This document shows positions 6,609 to 13,536 of a stretch of 14,021 bases of DNA, in pieces. The notes beneath the pieces are model-generated. The model saw nothing but the letters and a program-made list of their open reading frames with translations. It was not told where the DNA came from and did no database searches. The position numbers were made by a program, and so were the translations under genes. Numbering within the stretch: position 1 is the stretch's first letter; each line of letters begins with the position of its first letter. The stretch covers positions 1 to 14,021 of the forward strand of contig CAJMRV010000029.1 in NCBI GenBank assembly GCA_905215795.1. Direction: 5' to 3'. The stretch is from an uncultured bacterium (GTDB lineage Bacteria > Pseudomonadota > Gammaproteobacteria > Burkholderiales > Burkholderiaceae_F).

Positions 6609-7448
6609 ATGAAACCCGTACGCAAAGTAGTCTTCCCCGTCAACGGCCTGGGGACCCGATTCCTGCCGGCCACCAAGGCCATGCCCAAGGAGATGATCCC
6701 CGTCGTCGACAAGCCCCTCATCCAGTACGCTGTCGAAGAGGCCGTGGCCGCCGGCGTCACGGACCTGATCTTCGTGACGGGCCGCAACAAGCGCTCGATC
6801 GAGGACCACTTCGACAACTCCCCTGAACTCGAGCGTGAACTCGAGAGCAAGGGCAAGTACGAGCTCCTCGAGATCCTGAAGAGCATCGTCCCCGAAGGCG
6901 TCAACTGCATCTACATCCGCCAGCCCCGCGCGCTCGGCCTGGGCCACGCGGTCCTCTGCGCCCGCCCGGTCGTGGGCGACGAGCCCTTCGCCGTGATCCT
7001 CGCCGACGACCTCGTCGCGAGCGAGACCTCCTGCATCAAGCAGCTCGTCGACGTGCGCACCGCCAACAAGGGCGGCTGCGTCGTGGCCGTCCAGGACGTC
7101 GCCCCCGAGGAGACGAAGGCCTACGGCATCGTGAGCGTGGACGACAACGAGAAGGCCACCTCGCGCATGCGCGGCATCATCGAGAAGCCCGACCCGGCCG
7201 TCGCCCCGTCGCGCATGGCCGTGATCGGCCGCTACGTCTTCGAGCCGGAGATCTTCGACGAGCTCGAACGCGTCCAGCCGGGCGTGGGCGGCGAGATCCA
7301 GCTCACCGACGGCATCAGCGCCGTGCTCGAGGACGTTCCCGTCTACGCGCACCGCTTCAAGGGCACGCGCTTCGACTGCGGCTCCAAGCAGGGCTTCATC
7401 GACGCCACGGTGCACATGGCGAGGAAGCGCGGCTTCCTGATCCGCTGA
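6609..7448 (+). CDS. galU: UTP--glucose-1-phosphate uridylyltransferase GalU
   Basis: A cytoplasmic nucleotidyltransferase that makes UDP-glucose from UTP and glucose-1-phosphate. The product is 279 residues, a normal GalU length. The nucleotide-binding signature NGLGTRFLPATKAMPKEM (12-29) is followed by PVVDKPLIQYAVEEA. Further family motifs are FVTGRNKRSIEDHFD, QPRALGLGHAVLCA, VILADDL and GGEIQLTDGI. The frame is open far upstream into the apaH antisense strand, but the conserved protein begins at MKPVRKVVFPV, so the ATG at 6609 is the start; its Shine-Dalgarno sequence is weak (GAG). It is probably monocistronic, with a promoter in the divergent gap and a strong palindromic terminator 22 nt after the stop codon. 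It supplies the substrate of GalE and links the phosphohexomutase to nucleotide-sugar synthesis. Confidence 0.96.
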   Translation: MKPVRKVVFPVNGLGTRFLPATKAMPKEMIPVVDKPLIQYAVEEAVAAGVTDLIFVTGRNKRSIEDHFDNSPELERELESKGKYELLEILKSIVPEGVNCIYIRQPRALGLGHAVLCARPVVGDEPFAVILADDLVASETSCIKQLVDVRTANKGGCVVAVQDVAPEETKAYGIVSVDDNEKATSRMRGIIEKPDPAVAPSRMAVIGRYVFEPEIFDELERVQPGVGGEIQLTDGISAVLEDVPVYAHRFKGTRFDCGSKQGFIDATVHMARKRGFLIR

Positions 7449-7469
7449 GCCCTCTGAAGAGGACATGAA

Positions 7470-7503
7470 AAAAGAGGATCATCCTGCAGGATGATCCTCT
7501 TTT
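7470..7503. terminator. 34-bp perfect palindrome, bidirectional terminator for galU and rfaE2
   Basis: Bases 7470-7486 are the exact reverse complement of 7487-7503, a 17-bp uninterrupted arm centred on TGCA. On both strands the 5' side has A residues and the 3' side ends in TTTT, the pattern of a two-way rho-independent terminator. It lies between convergent galU (stop 7448) and rfaE2 (stop 7539). Confidence 0.9.
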
Positions 7504-7538
7504 CACATGCATTGGCCGAACGGGCGGGGGCGTTGTCC

Positions 7539-8033
7539 TCAGCCCTTCCTCACCTTTTCGAGGAGCTTCGTCGTCGAACGGGCGTGCTCGAAGGCGATCG
7601 TCACGGCGCGGCCGCCCCAGGTCGCGGCGAGCTTCGCTTCGGGAAGGTCGTCGACTTCGTAGTCGCCGCCCTTGACGTAGATGTCCGGACGGGCGCGTTC
7701 GACCGCCTCGAGGGGGACCTTGTCGGGGAAGATCACGACGAGGTCCACGGATTCGAGCGCCGCGAGCAGCATGGCGCGGTCCACCTCGTCGTTGATCGGA
7801 CGGTCCTCGCCCTTGCCGAGCATCTTCACGGAGGCGTTGGAGTTGACCGCCACGACGAGGCTCGCGCCGAGCGAGCGCGCCTGGGCGAGATAGGTGACGT
7901 GGCCCCGGTGGAGGATGTCGAAGACGCCGTTGGTCATGACGACCGGATGGGCGAGGGCGGCTGCACGGCGGGGGAGTTCCTCGAGCGTGCAGAGCTTCTT
8001 CTCGAAATCGGGGGCGGGGAGGCGTTGGCTCAT
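7539..8033 (-). CDS. rfaE2: D-glycero-beta-D-manno-heptose 1-phosphate adenylyltransferase (RfaE2)
   Basis: The separate cytidylyltransferase-fold domain corresponding to the C-terminal half of E. coli HldE. It transfers AMP from ATP to heptose-1-phosphate, giving ADP-D-glycero-D-manno-heptose. The protein is 164 residues. The nucleotide-binding motif TNGVFDILHRGHVTYL (34-49) contains the HxGH signature His42/His45. VVAVNSNASVKMLGKG, RPINDEVDRA and YVKGGDY follow as in the family. Its ATG at 8033 overlaps the gmhB stop as ATGA, so translation is coupled. The open frame continues upstream to 8396, but only as an out-of-frame shadow of gmhB. It is the last gene of the rfaE1-rfaD-gmhB-rfaE2 operon, ending before the palindrome at 7470-7503. 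The kinase half is encoded separately at 9622-10548. Confidence 0.95.
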   Translation of the reverse strand: MSQRLPAPDFEKKLCTLEELPRRAAALAHPVVMTNGVFDILHRGHVTYLAQARSLGASLVVAVNSNASVKMLGKGEDRPINDEVDRAMLLAALESVDLVVIFPDKVPLEAVERARPDIYVKGGDYEVDDLPEAKLAATWGGRAVTIAFEHARSTTKLLEKVRKG

Positions 8034-8608
8034 TTGTCGTTCCTGTTGAGGAGTTGGCGGCCCCAGGGCGAGCGGACCGCGTCGAGGAGCGAGGCGTAGG
8101 CCCCGGTCCGGTGGGTCGAGGCGAGCGGCGCCTCGCGTCCGTCCTTGCCGAGCATGATCCGGTGCGGGCAGCCCGCAAGGCTTCCCGCCTCCATGTCGCC
8201 CGGCTTGTCGCCGAACATCACGGACCGGGAGAGGTCGATGCCGAGCTCGGCGGCGGCGCGCGTGAGCATGCCCGGGGCGGGCTTGCGGCAGCCGCATTCC
8301 ATCCGGTAGGCGCCGACGGCCTTCTCGGGATGGTGCGGGCAGAAGTACACGCCCGAGAGCGGGGCGCCCGCGCGGGCGAACTCCGCCTTCATCCATTCGG
8401 TGAGGCGTTTGAAGTCCTCCTCCGAGTAGTAGCCGCGGCCGATGCCCGACTGGTTGGTGACGACGACGAGGAGGAAGCCCGCCTCATGGAGCGCGCGGGC
8501 GGCTTCGAGCACGCCCGGCACCCATTCGAACTCCTCCTGCTTGTGGACGTAGGCGTGGTCGATGTTGATCACGCCGTCCCGGTCGAGAAAGGCCGCGCGG
8601 TGCATCAT
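8030..8608 (-). CDS. gmhB: D-glycero-beta-D-manno-heptose 1,7-bisphosphate 7-phosphatase GmhB
   Basis: A 192-residue cytoplasmic HAD-superfamily phosphatase that removes the 7-phosphate from heptose bisphosphate. Motif I is FLDRDGVIN with nucleophile Asp9 and acid/base Asp11. Motif II is VVTNQSG (49-55). Motif III and IV residues are CRKP (Lys109) and FGDKPGDMEAG (Asp134, Asp138). A zinc-binding loop typical of GmhB is visible as Cys90, His92, Cys105 and Cys107. The gene begins ATGATG. The first ATG (8608) overlaps the rfaD stop as ATGA, and the second ATG, one codon later, is an equally possible start. Its stop overlaps the rfaE2 start by 4 nt. The histidinol-phosphatase branch of this family is close in sequence, but the operon context settles the assignment. 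Confidence 0.95.
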   Translation of the reverse strand: MMHRAAFLDRDGVINIDHAYVHKQEEFEWVPGVLEAARALHEAGFLLVVVTNQSGIGRGYYSEEDFKRLTEWMKAEFARAGAPLSGVYFCPHHPEKAVGAYRMECGCRKPAPGMLTRAAAELGIDLSRSVMFGDKPGDMEAGSLAGCPHRIMLGKDGREAPLASTHRTGAYASLLDAVRSPWGRQLLNRNDK

Positions 8609-9606
8609 TCGACGGTCGGGTAGGCCTTGAGGAGTTCGCGCATGTAGTCGGCCGTGCCTTCCTCGACGGAGGAGAAGCGCACGTCGCAGCCCGCGAGGCG
8701 CAGGTTGTCGAGGTTGGCCTGGGTGTAGGCCTGGTAGCGGCCCTTGAGCGCTTCGGGGAAGGGGATGTACTCGAGCTCGCCCGAGGCCACGGCCTCTTCG
8801 AGCGTGAGGGCCTTCTTGCCGTCGTGTTCGCGCAGCGTGTTGATCACGGTGAGCGAGACGTCGTTGAAGCTCTGGGCGCGGCCCGTGCCGAGGTTGTAGA
8901 TGCCGCTCACGGGCTTGTTGATGAAGTGCATCAGGACCTTGTTGATGTCCTTGATGTAGACGAAGTCGCGCTGCTGCTCGCCGTTGCCGTAGCCGAGGCA
9001 GCCTTCGAAGAGCTTGACGCGGCCTTCGCGGCGGTACTGGAAGTACTGGTGGAAGGCGACGCTGGCCATGCGGCCCTTGTGCTGTTCGTGCGGACCGTAG
9101 ACGTTGAAGTACCTCAGGCCGATCACGGGGGCCTTGAGGTCGTTCATCTCGCGGCGCAGCACCTGGTCGAAGAGATACTTGGAGTAGCCGTACACGTTGA
9201 GCGGCGCCTCATAGCGGACGTCCTCGATGAACTCCGTGCGGGCGCCGTAGGTGGCGGCCGAGGAGGCGTAGATGAACGGGATCTGGAGTTCCTGGGCCCA
9301 GCGGTACAACTCGAGCGTGTAGCGGAAGTTGTTCTCCATCATGTAGCGGCCGTCGTGCTCCATGGTGTCCGAGCAGGCACCCTCGTGGATGATCAGTTCC
9401 GGAGCCGGGAGCGAACGGGCGCGAACGCGCTCGATGAAGTCGCGCTTGTCGAAGTAGTCCGAGATCCTGCACTTGGCGAGGTTCTGGAACTTGTTGCCGT
9501 TCTCGAGGTTGTCGACCGCGATGATGTCGGTGTGGCCCGCGGCGTTGAGGGCGAGCGTGTTGTTGCAGCCGATGAAGCCGGCCGCGCCGGTCACGATGAT
9601 GCTCAT
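8605..9606 (-). CDS. rfaD: ADP-L-glycero-D-manno-heptose 6-epimerase (RfaD/HldD)
   Basis: A cytoplasmic NADP-dependent extended short-chain dehydrogenase that epimerises ADP-D,D-heptose to ADP-L,D-heptose, the donor for LPS inner-core heptose. The 333 residues include the Rossmann loop GAAGFIG (7-13), VDNLENGNKFQNL characteristic of HldD, HEGACSDT (74-81), SSAATYG (115-121), and the catalytic pair Tyr139/Lys143 in YGYSK. GLRYFNVYGPHEQHKGRMASV is also strongly HldD-like. A good AAGGA ribosome-binding site precedes the ATG at 9606. The rfaE1 stop lies 15 nt upstream, and gmhB overlaps the 3' end by 4 nt, so this is the second gene of the ADP-heptose operon. Confidence 0.97.
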   Translation of the reverse strand: MSIIVTGAAGFIGCNNTLALNAAGHTDIIAVDNLENGNKFQNLAKCRISDYFDKRDFIERVRARSLPAPELIIHEGACSDTMEHDGRYMMENNFRYTLELYRWAQELQIPFIYASSAATYGARTEFIEDVRYEAPLNVYGYSKYLFDQVLRREMNDLKAPVIGLRYFNVYGPHEQHKGRMASVAFHQYFQYRREGRVKLFEGCLGYGNGEQQRDFVYIKDINKVLMHFINKPVSGIYNLGTGRAQSFNDVSLTVINTLREHDGKKALTLEEAVASGELEYIPFPEALKGRYQAYTQANLDNLRLAGCDVRFSSVEEGTADYMRELLKAYPTVE

Positions 9607-9621
9607 TTGCTGGATCCTTGG

Positions 9622-10548
9622 TTATTTTCCGAAGAGTTCTTGATAGGAGACGGAGGCGGTGCCGAGCTTGCCGACGACGATGCCGCCCGCACGGTTGGCC
9701 GTCCTCACCGCCTCGACGATGCCCGCGCCGGTGGCGATCATGGTCGAGAGCACGGCGATCACGGTGTCGCCCGCGCCCGAGACGTCGTAGACCTCGCGCG
9801 CCTGGGCGGGGAAGTTGTCGACGCCGTCGCGCTTGAAGAGGGTCATGCCTTCTTCGCTCCGGGTGAGGAGCACGTACTCGAGTCCGAGGTGTTCGCGCAG
9901 GTTCTGGGTCTTCTCGACGAGGTCGGCCTCGTCGCGCCAGCGACCGACGACCTGCTGGAGCTCGGCGCGGTTCGGGGTGATGATGGTCGCGCCGCGGTAG
10001 CGCTCGTAGTCGTCGCCCTTGGGGTCGACGAGCGTGGGGATGTTCTTGCTCCGGGCGTACTCGATCATGCGCACGATGTGGCTCAGGCCGCCCTTGCCGT
10101 AGTCGGAGAGCACGAGCGTGTCGGCCTTCTCGAGAAGGGCCGGGAAGCGGTTGAGGTTCTTGAGGAGGAGCTCCTCGCCCGGGGTGGCCTCGAAGTCGCA
10201 GCGCAGCATCTGCTGCTGGCGCGCGACCACGCGCAGCTTCACCGTCGTCGGGAGGCGCGGGTCGAATTCGAGTTCGGGGTGGATGCCCGCCTCGAGGGCG
10301 AGTCCGCGGATGCGTTCGCCCGCTTCGTCCTGGCCCACCACGGAGATGAGCGAGGCGTTGGCGCCGAGGTCGGCGATGTTGAGGGCGACGTTGGCGGCGC
10401 CGCCGAGTCGTTCCTCGCGGCGTTCGATGCGCACGACGGGGACCGGGGCTTCCGGGGAGATGCGTTCGGCGTCGCCGAACCAGTAACGGTCGAGCATCGC
10501 GTCCCCGGCCACGAGGACGCGCGCCTTCTGGATGGTTTCTATATTCAT
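9622..10548 (-). CDS. rfaE1: D-glycero-beta-D-manno-heptose-7-phosphate kinase (RfaE1)
   Basis: A 308-residue ribokinase-family (PfkB) kinase equivalent to the N-terminal half of E. coli HldE. It phosphorylates heptose-7-phosphate at C1. Visible motifs are GDAMLDRYWFGDAERISPEAPVP (15-37), RLGGAANVALN (47-57), LSDYGKGGL (147-155), TPNRAEL (191-197) and the ATP-binding signature DVSGAGDT (255-262) with catalytic Asp261. The frame is open upstream to 10689, but the extra 47 residues are basic and low-complexity and cross the likely promoter. The family start fits MNIETIQKARVLVAGD at 10548. It is the first gene of the minus-strand heptose operon, with a candidate promoter at 10602-10631, and is divergent from manB/pgm. 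The C-terminal adenylyltransferase domain is absent and supplied by rfaE2. Confidence 0.96.
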   Translation of the reverse strand: MNIETIQKARVLVAGDAMLDRYWFGDAERISPEAPVPVVRIERREERLGGAANVALNIADLGANASLISVVGQDEAGERIRGLALEAGIHPELEFDPRLPTTVKLRVVARQQQMLRCDFEATPGEELLLKNLNRFPALLEKADTLVLSDYGKGGLSHIVRMIEYARSKNIPTLVDPKGDDYERYRGATIITPNRAELQQVVGRWRDEADLVEKTQNLREHLGLEYVLLTRSEEGMTLFKRDGVDNFPAQAREVYDVSGAGDTVIAVLSTMIATGAGIVEAVRTANRAGGIVVGKLGTASVSYQELFGK

Positions 10549-10601
10549 GCTGTTTTGCCGCCAGCAGGAAATGGCGGCTCGTTGTCTGTTCGTTGGGGTT
10601 G

Positions 10602-10631
10602 ATTTTAACCGCAACCCCCGCGGTGCGTCAG
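10602..10631 (-). promoter_or_regulatory. Candidate promoter of the rfaE1-rfaD-gmhB-rfaE2 operon
   Basis: On the minus strand, CTGACG (10626-10631) and TAAAAT (10602-10607) are separated by 18 bp, giving a reasonable sigma70-like promoter. The -10 lies within GGTTAAAATC, resembling the elements before galU and manB. The predicted leader to the ATG at 10548 is about 45 nt. Confidence 0.5.
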
Positions 10632-10668
10632 CCGGGCGCCCTCTTTGTCGCCCAAGCGGGGGCTTTTT
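10615..10668 (+). other. Possible hairpin plus T-run in the rfaE1-manB intergenic region
   Basis: CCCCCGC (10615-10621) can pair with GCGGGGG (10656-10662) across a 34-nt loop, and a C and five T residues follow (10663-10668). The alternative GCCC-AAGCGG-GGGC at 10650-10663 is a shorter stem abutting the same T-run. This looks terminator-like on the plus strand but lies upstream of the proposed manB promoter, so its role is unclear. The rest of the 183-base gap between rfaE1 and manB holds only the two promoter candidates. Confidence 0.3.
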
Positions 10669-10689
10669 CGGAGTGCGGACGGGGCGCAA

Positions 10690-10700
10690 TTCGTTAAAAT
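10690..10700 (+). promoter_or_regulatory. Candidate -10 region for manB-pgi-waaC (TTCGTTAAAAT)
   Basis: TTCGTTAAAAT, with TAAAAT at 10695-10700 as the probable -10, is identical over 11 bases to the element before galU. It would place transcription start near 10707 and leave a leader of about 25 nt to the ATG at 10732. No recognisable -35 is present. Confidence 0.5.
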
Positions 10701-10731
10701 GACGGTTGTTACAAAATAGATGGAGTCGTCA

Positions 10732-12111
10732 ATGACTTTGGATCCCTCGATTTTCAAGGCCTATGATATCCGCGGAATCGTGGATGAAAACCTGACCGAA
10801 GAGGTCGTCAGGAACGTGGGCCGCGTCCTCGGCACGTGGGCCGTCGAAGCCGGCCGCGATACCTTCTGCGTGGGCCGCGACGGCCGCCTCTCCGGCGAGC
10901 GCCTCTCGGCCGCCCTCGTCGAGGGCATCGCCTCGGCGGGCATCACGGTGCTCGACATCGGCATGGCCCCGACGCCCGTGCTCTACTTCGCCACGCACCA
11001 CTTCGGCAACGGAACGGGCGTCGCGGTGACGGGTTCGCACAACCCGCCCGAGTACAACGGCCTGAAGATGCTCCTGGCCGGACTCACGCTCTACGGCGAC
11101 AAGATCCAGGCCCTCCGCGAGGCCGTCGAGGCCGGCGCCTGGAACGAGGCCTACGAACCCGGCGAAGTCCGCCGCGTGGACGTCATCGACGCCTATCTCG
11201 AGAAGATCACCTCCACGGTGAAGCTCCAGCGCCCGCTGAAGATCGCCATCGACGCCGGCAACGGCGTGGCCGGTCCGACCGCCGAACGCCTCTTCAAGGG
11301 CCTCGGCTGCGAGGTGACCCCGCTCTTCACCGACATCGACGGCACCTTCCCGAACCATCATCCGGACCCCTCGAAGCTTCCGAACCTCGTCGACCTGCAG
11401 GCCGCCGTCAAGGCGGGCGGACTCGACGTGGGCCTGGCGTTCGACGGCGACGGCGACCGCCTCGGCGTGGTCACCCCCAACGGACGCGTCATCTTCCCGG
11501 ACCGCCAGATGATGGTCTTCTCGAAGGCCGTCCTCGAGGCGCATCCCGGCGCGCCGATCGTTTACGACGTGAAGTGCTCTCGCTCCCTGGTCGCCTGGAT
11601 CCGCGACCACGGCGGCGTGCCGACGATCTCCCGCACGGGCCACTCGCTCGTCAAGCGCATGCTCCGCGAGACCGGGGCGCCGCTCGCCGGCGAGATGTCC
11701 GGCCACATCTTCTTCAACGACGAGCGCTGGTTCGGCTTCGACGACGGCCTCTACGCCGGTGCGCGCCTCCTCGAGATCCTCTCCGCCGAGGAGAATCCGG
11801 GCGCCTTCCTCGAGTCGCTCCCCGACACCTGCTCGACGCCGGAACTCAACGTCCCGATGACGCGCGAACAGGTCGTCCGCGTGATCGAGGCCATGAGGAA
11901 CACCTCCTTCGAAGGCGCCTCCGACATCATCACGATCGACGGCATCCGCGTCGAGTGGCCCGACGGCTTCGCCCTCGCGCGTCCCTCGAACACGACGCCC
12001 GTCCTGGTGCTCCGCCTGGAAGGCGACACCCCGGAGGCGCTCGAACGCGTCCGCCGCGTCTTCCTCACCGCCCTGAAGGCCGCGGACCCCTCCATCGAAC
12101 TGCCCCTGTGA
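10732..12111 (+). CDS. manB: Phosphomannomutase/phosphoglucomutase
   Basis: A cytoplasmic alpha-D-phosphohexomutase interconverting the 6- and 1-phosphates of mannose and/or glucose. The 459 residues carry all four family signatures: the phosphoserine loop TGSHNPPEYNG (100-110, Ser102), the metal-binding DGDGDR (238-243), the sugar-specificity loop GEMSGH (320-325), and the phosphate-binding RPSNTTP (417-423). GEMSGH is typical of dual PMM/PGM enzymes of the AlgC type, so both substrates are plausible. The ATG at 10732 is chosen because GGAG sits 6 nt upstream; the in-frame ATG at 10720 has no ribosome-binding site and would only add MESS. It starts the manB-pgi-waaC operon; pgi follows after 12 nt. 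It links Pgi to GalU by supplying glucose-1-phosphate. Confidence 0.95.
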   Translation: MTLDPSIFKAYDIRGIVDENLTEEVVRNVGRVLGTWAVEAGRDTFCVGRDGRLSGERLSAALVEGIASAGITVLDIGMAPTPVLYFATHHFGNGTGVAVTGSHNPPEYNGLKMLLAGLTLYGDKIQALREAVEAGAWNEAYEPGEVRRVDVIDAYLEKITSTVKLQRPLKIAIDAGNGVAGPTAERLFKGLGCEVTPLFTDIDGTFPNHHPDPSKLPNLVDLQAAVKAGGLDVGLAFDGDGDRLGVVTPNGRVIFPDRQMMVFSKAVLEAHPGAPIVYDVKCSRSLVAWIRDHGGVPTISRTGHSLVKRMLRETGAPLAGEMSGHIFFNDERWFGFDDGLYAGARLLEILSAEENPGAFLESLPDTCSTPELNVPMTREQVVRVIEAMRNTSFEGASDIITIDGIRVEWPDGFALARPSNTTPVLVLRLEGDTPEALERVRRVFLTALKAADPSIELPL

Positions 12112-12123
12112 GGCTTCCGATCC

Positions 12124-13521
12124 ATGACTGAGAAAGCTCCGTTCTTCCGGGATTCCGGGCGCGCAGAACCGCGCAAGGCCTGCGGCATCGAACTCGACTT
12201 CGGCCGCCAGCGCCTCACGGGATCCGACTTCGATTCGCTGCTCGCGCTCGCCGCCGAGCGGCGCGTCCTCGAACGCCACCGCGCCATGATCGCGGGCGAG
12301 GTCGTCAATCCCTCCGAAAAGCGTCCGGCCCTGCACACCTCGCTGCGCTCCTTCTCGAGCCGCAGCCCCGAGTACGAGGCGGTGCGCGCCGAACGCAAGC
12401 GCTTCCTCGACTTCGCCGGGGACGTGCGCGAGGGACGCCGCCTGGGCTGCCGCGGCCACCGCATCACCGACGTGATCAACGTCGGGATCGGCGGCTCCGA
12501 CGTGGGTCTGAGGACCGTCTACAACGCCCTGAGGAGCCCGACCCCGGAGGTGCGCCTGCACTTTTTGGCCGCCGCCGACGGCATCCAGCTCGAACGCATC
12601 CTCGCCGCGTGCGATCCGCGCTCGACCCTCGCCGTGATCTCCTCGAAGAGCTTCAAGACGCGCGAGACCATGGTCAACGCCGCCGCGATCGACCAGTGGT
12701 TCCTCAACGCGGGCATCGTCGGCCTGGACCGCCGCCACCACATGGTGGTTGTCTCCGCCGCCCCCTCGGCCGCCAAGGTCATGTGCCTGCCCGAGGAGAA
12801 CCTCTTCCACTCCTGGAAATGGGTGGGCGGACGCTTCTCGGTCTGGGGCGCCACGGGGCTTCCCGTCGCGATCGCCCTTGGGGCCGCCAAGTTCGAACAG
12901 TTCCTGCGAGGCGCGGAGATGATGGACCGCCACTCGCTCGAGGCGGCTCCCGAAGAGAACATCCCGCTCCTCGTCTCGCTCTTCTCCTACTGGAACTCCA
13001 CGCGCTGGCTGATGAGCTCGCACTGCCTGCTCCCCTACGACGAGCGTCTCACCGACCTCGTCCCGTGGCTCCAGCAGCTCGAGATGGAGTCCTTGGGCAA
13101 GTCCCCGGCGGACGCCTCCGGGCGCCCGACGGGCCAGTCGGTCTGGGGCTGCCACGGCAACCAGGCCCAGCACAGCTTCTTCCAGTGGCTCCGCGAGGGC
13201 ACGTCCCGCTCGAGTATCGACCTGATCTGGTGCGAGATGCCGAGCCACCGCTTCGCCGAACACCACCGCTGCCTGCTCGCCAACGCGCGCGCCCAGGCCG
13301 AGGCCCTCGTCGAACGCGAGGACGAGAAGGGCTGCTTCAACGCGCTCACCACGATCGCCATGCAGGCGGTGACCCCCTCGAGCCTGGGGTCCCTGATGGC
13401 GATGTACGAACACAAGACGACGATGCTCGGCACGCTCTACGGTCTCAATCCGTTCGACCAGCCGGGCGTCGAGTTCGGCAAGCGACTCAGCCTGGAGCTC
13501 GAACGCTCCGGCTCCAACTGA
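12124..13521 (+). CDS. pgi: Glucose-6-phosphate isomerase Pgi
   Basis: A cytoplasmic enzyme interconverting glucose-6-phosphate and fructose-6-phosphate. At 465 residues it is shorter than the roughly 550-residue E. coli type, mainly at the N-terminus. Family motifs are NVGIGGSDVG (119-128), SSKSFKTRET (173-182, with the conserved Glu181), WVGGRFSVWGATG (233-245, first signature), EHHRCLLAN (379-387) and GLNPFDQPGVEFGK (440-453, second signature, Lys453). The segment matching WGEPGTNGQH, which holds the catalytic glutamate of the E. coli and animal enzymes, reads WGCHGNQAQH (341-350), so that Glu is replaced by Cys343. The enzyme may use another base, or this may be a lineage variant. A GAGG overlapping the manB stop serves as ribosome-binding site 10 nt before the ATG. 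waaC follows 15 nt after the stop codon. Confidence 0.93.
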   Translation: MTEKAPFFRDSGRAEPRKACGIELDFGRQRLTGSDFDSLLALAAERRVLERHRAMIAGEVVNPSEKRPALHTSLRSFSSRSPEYEAVRAERKRFLDFAGDVREGRRLGCRGHRITDVINVGIGGSDVGLRTVYNALRSPTPEVRLHFLAAADGIQLERILAACDPRSTLAVISSKSFKTRETMVNAAAIDQWFLNAGIVGLDRRHHMVVVSAAPSAAKVMCLPEENLFHSWKWVGGRFSVWGATGLPVAIALGAAKFEQFLRGAEMMDRHSLEAAPEENIPLLVSLFSYWNSTRWLMSSHCLLPYDERLTDLVPWLQQLEMESLGKSPADASGRPTGQSVWGCHGNQAQHSFFQWLREGTSRSSIDLIWCEMPSHRFAEHHRCLLANARAQAEALVEREDEKGCFNALTTIAMQAVTPSSLGSLMAMYEHKTTMLGTLYGLNPFDQPGVEFGKRLSLELERSGSN

Positions 13522-13536
13522 ACATAGGTCCGTCCC

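Noticed and set aside
10558..10577. Hairpin CCGCCA/TGGCGG in the rfaE1 leader as a riboswitch or attenuator
   Set aside because: A 6-bp stem with an 8-nt loop, without a T-run or any known aptamer feature, is not enough to support a regulatory call.
8824..10602. A plus-strand open frame of 592 codons opposite rfaD and rfaE1
   Set aside because: Antisense shadow of two well-supported genes; the composition is biased and no family features are visible.
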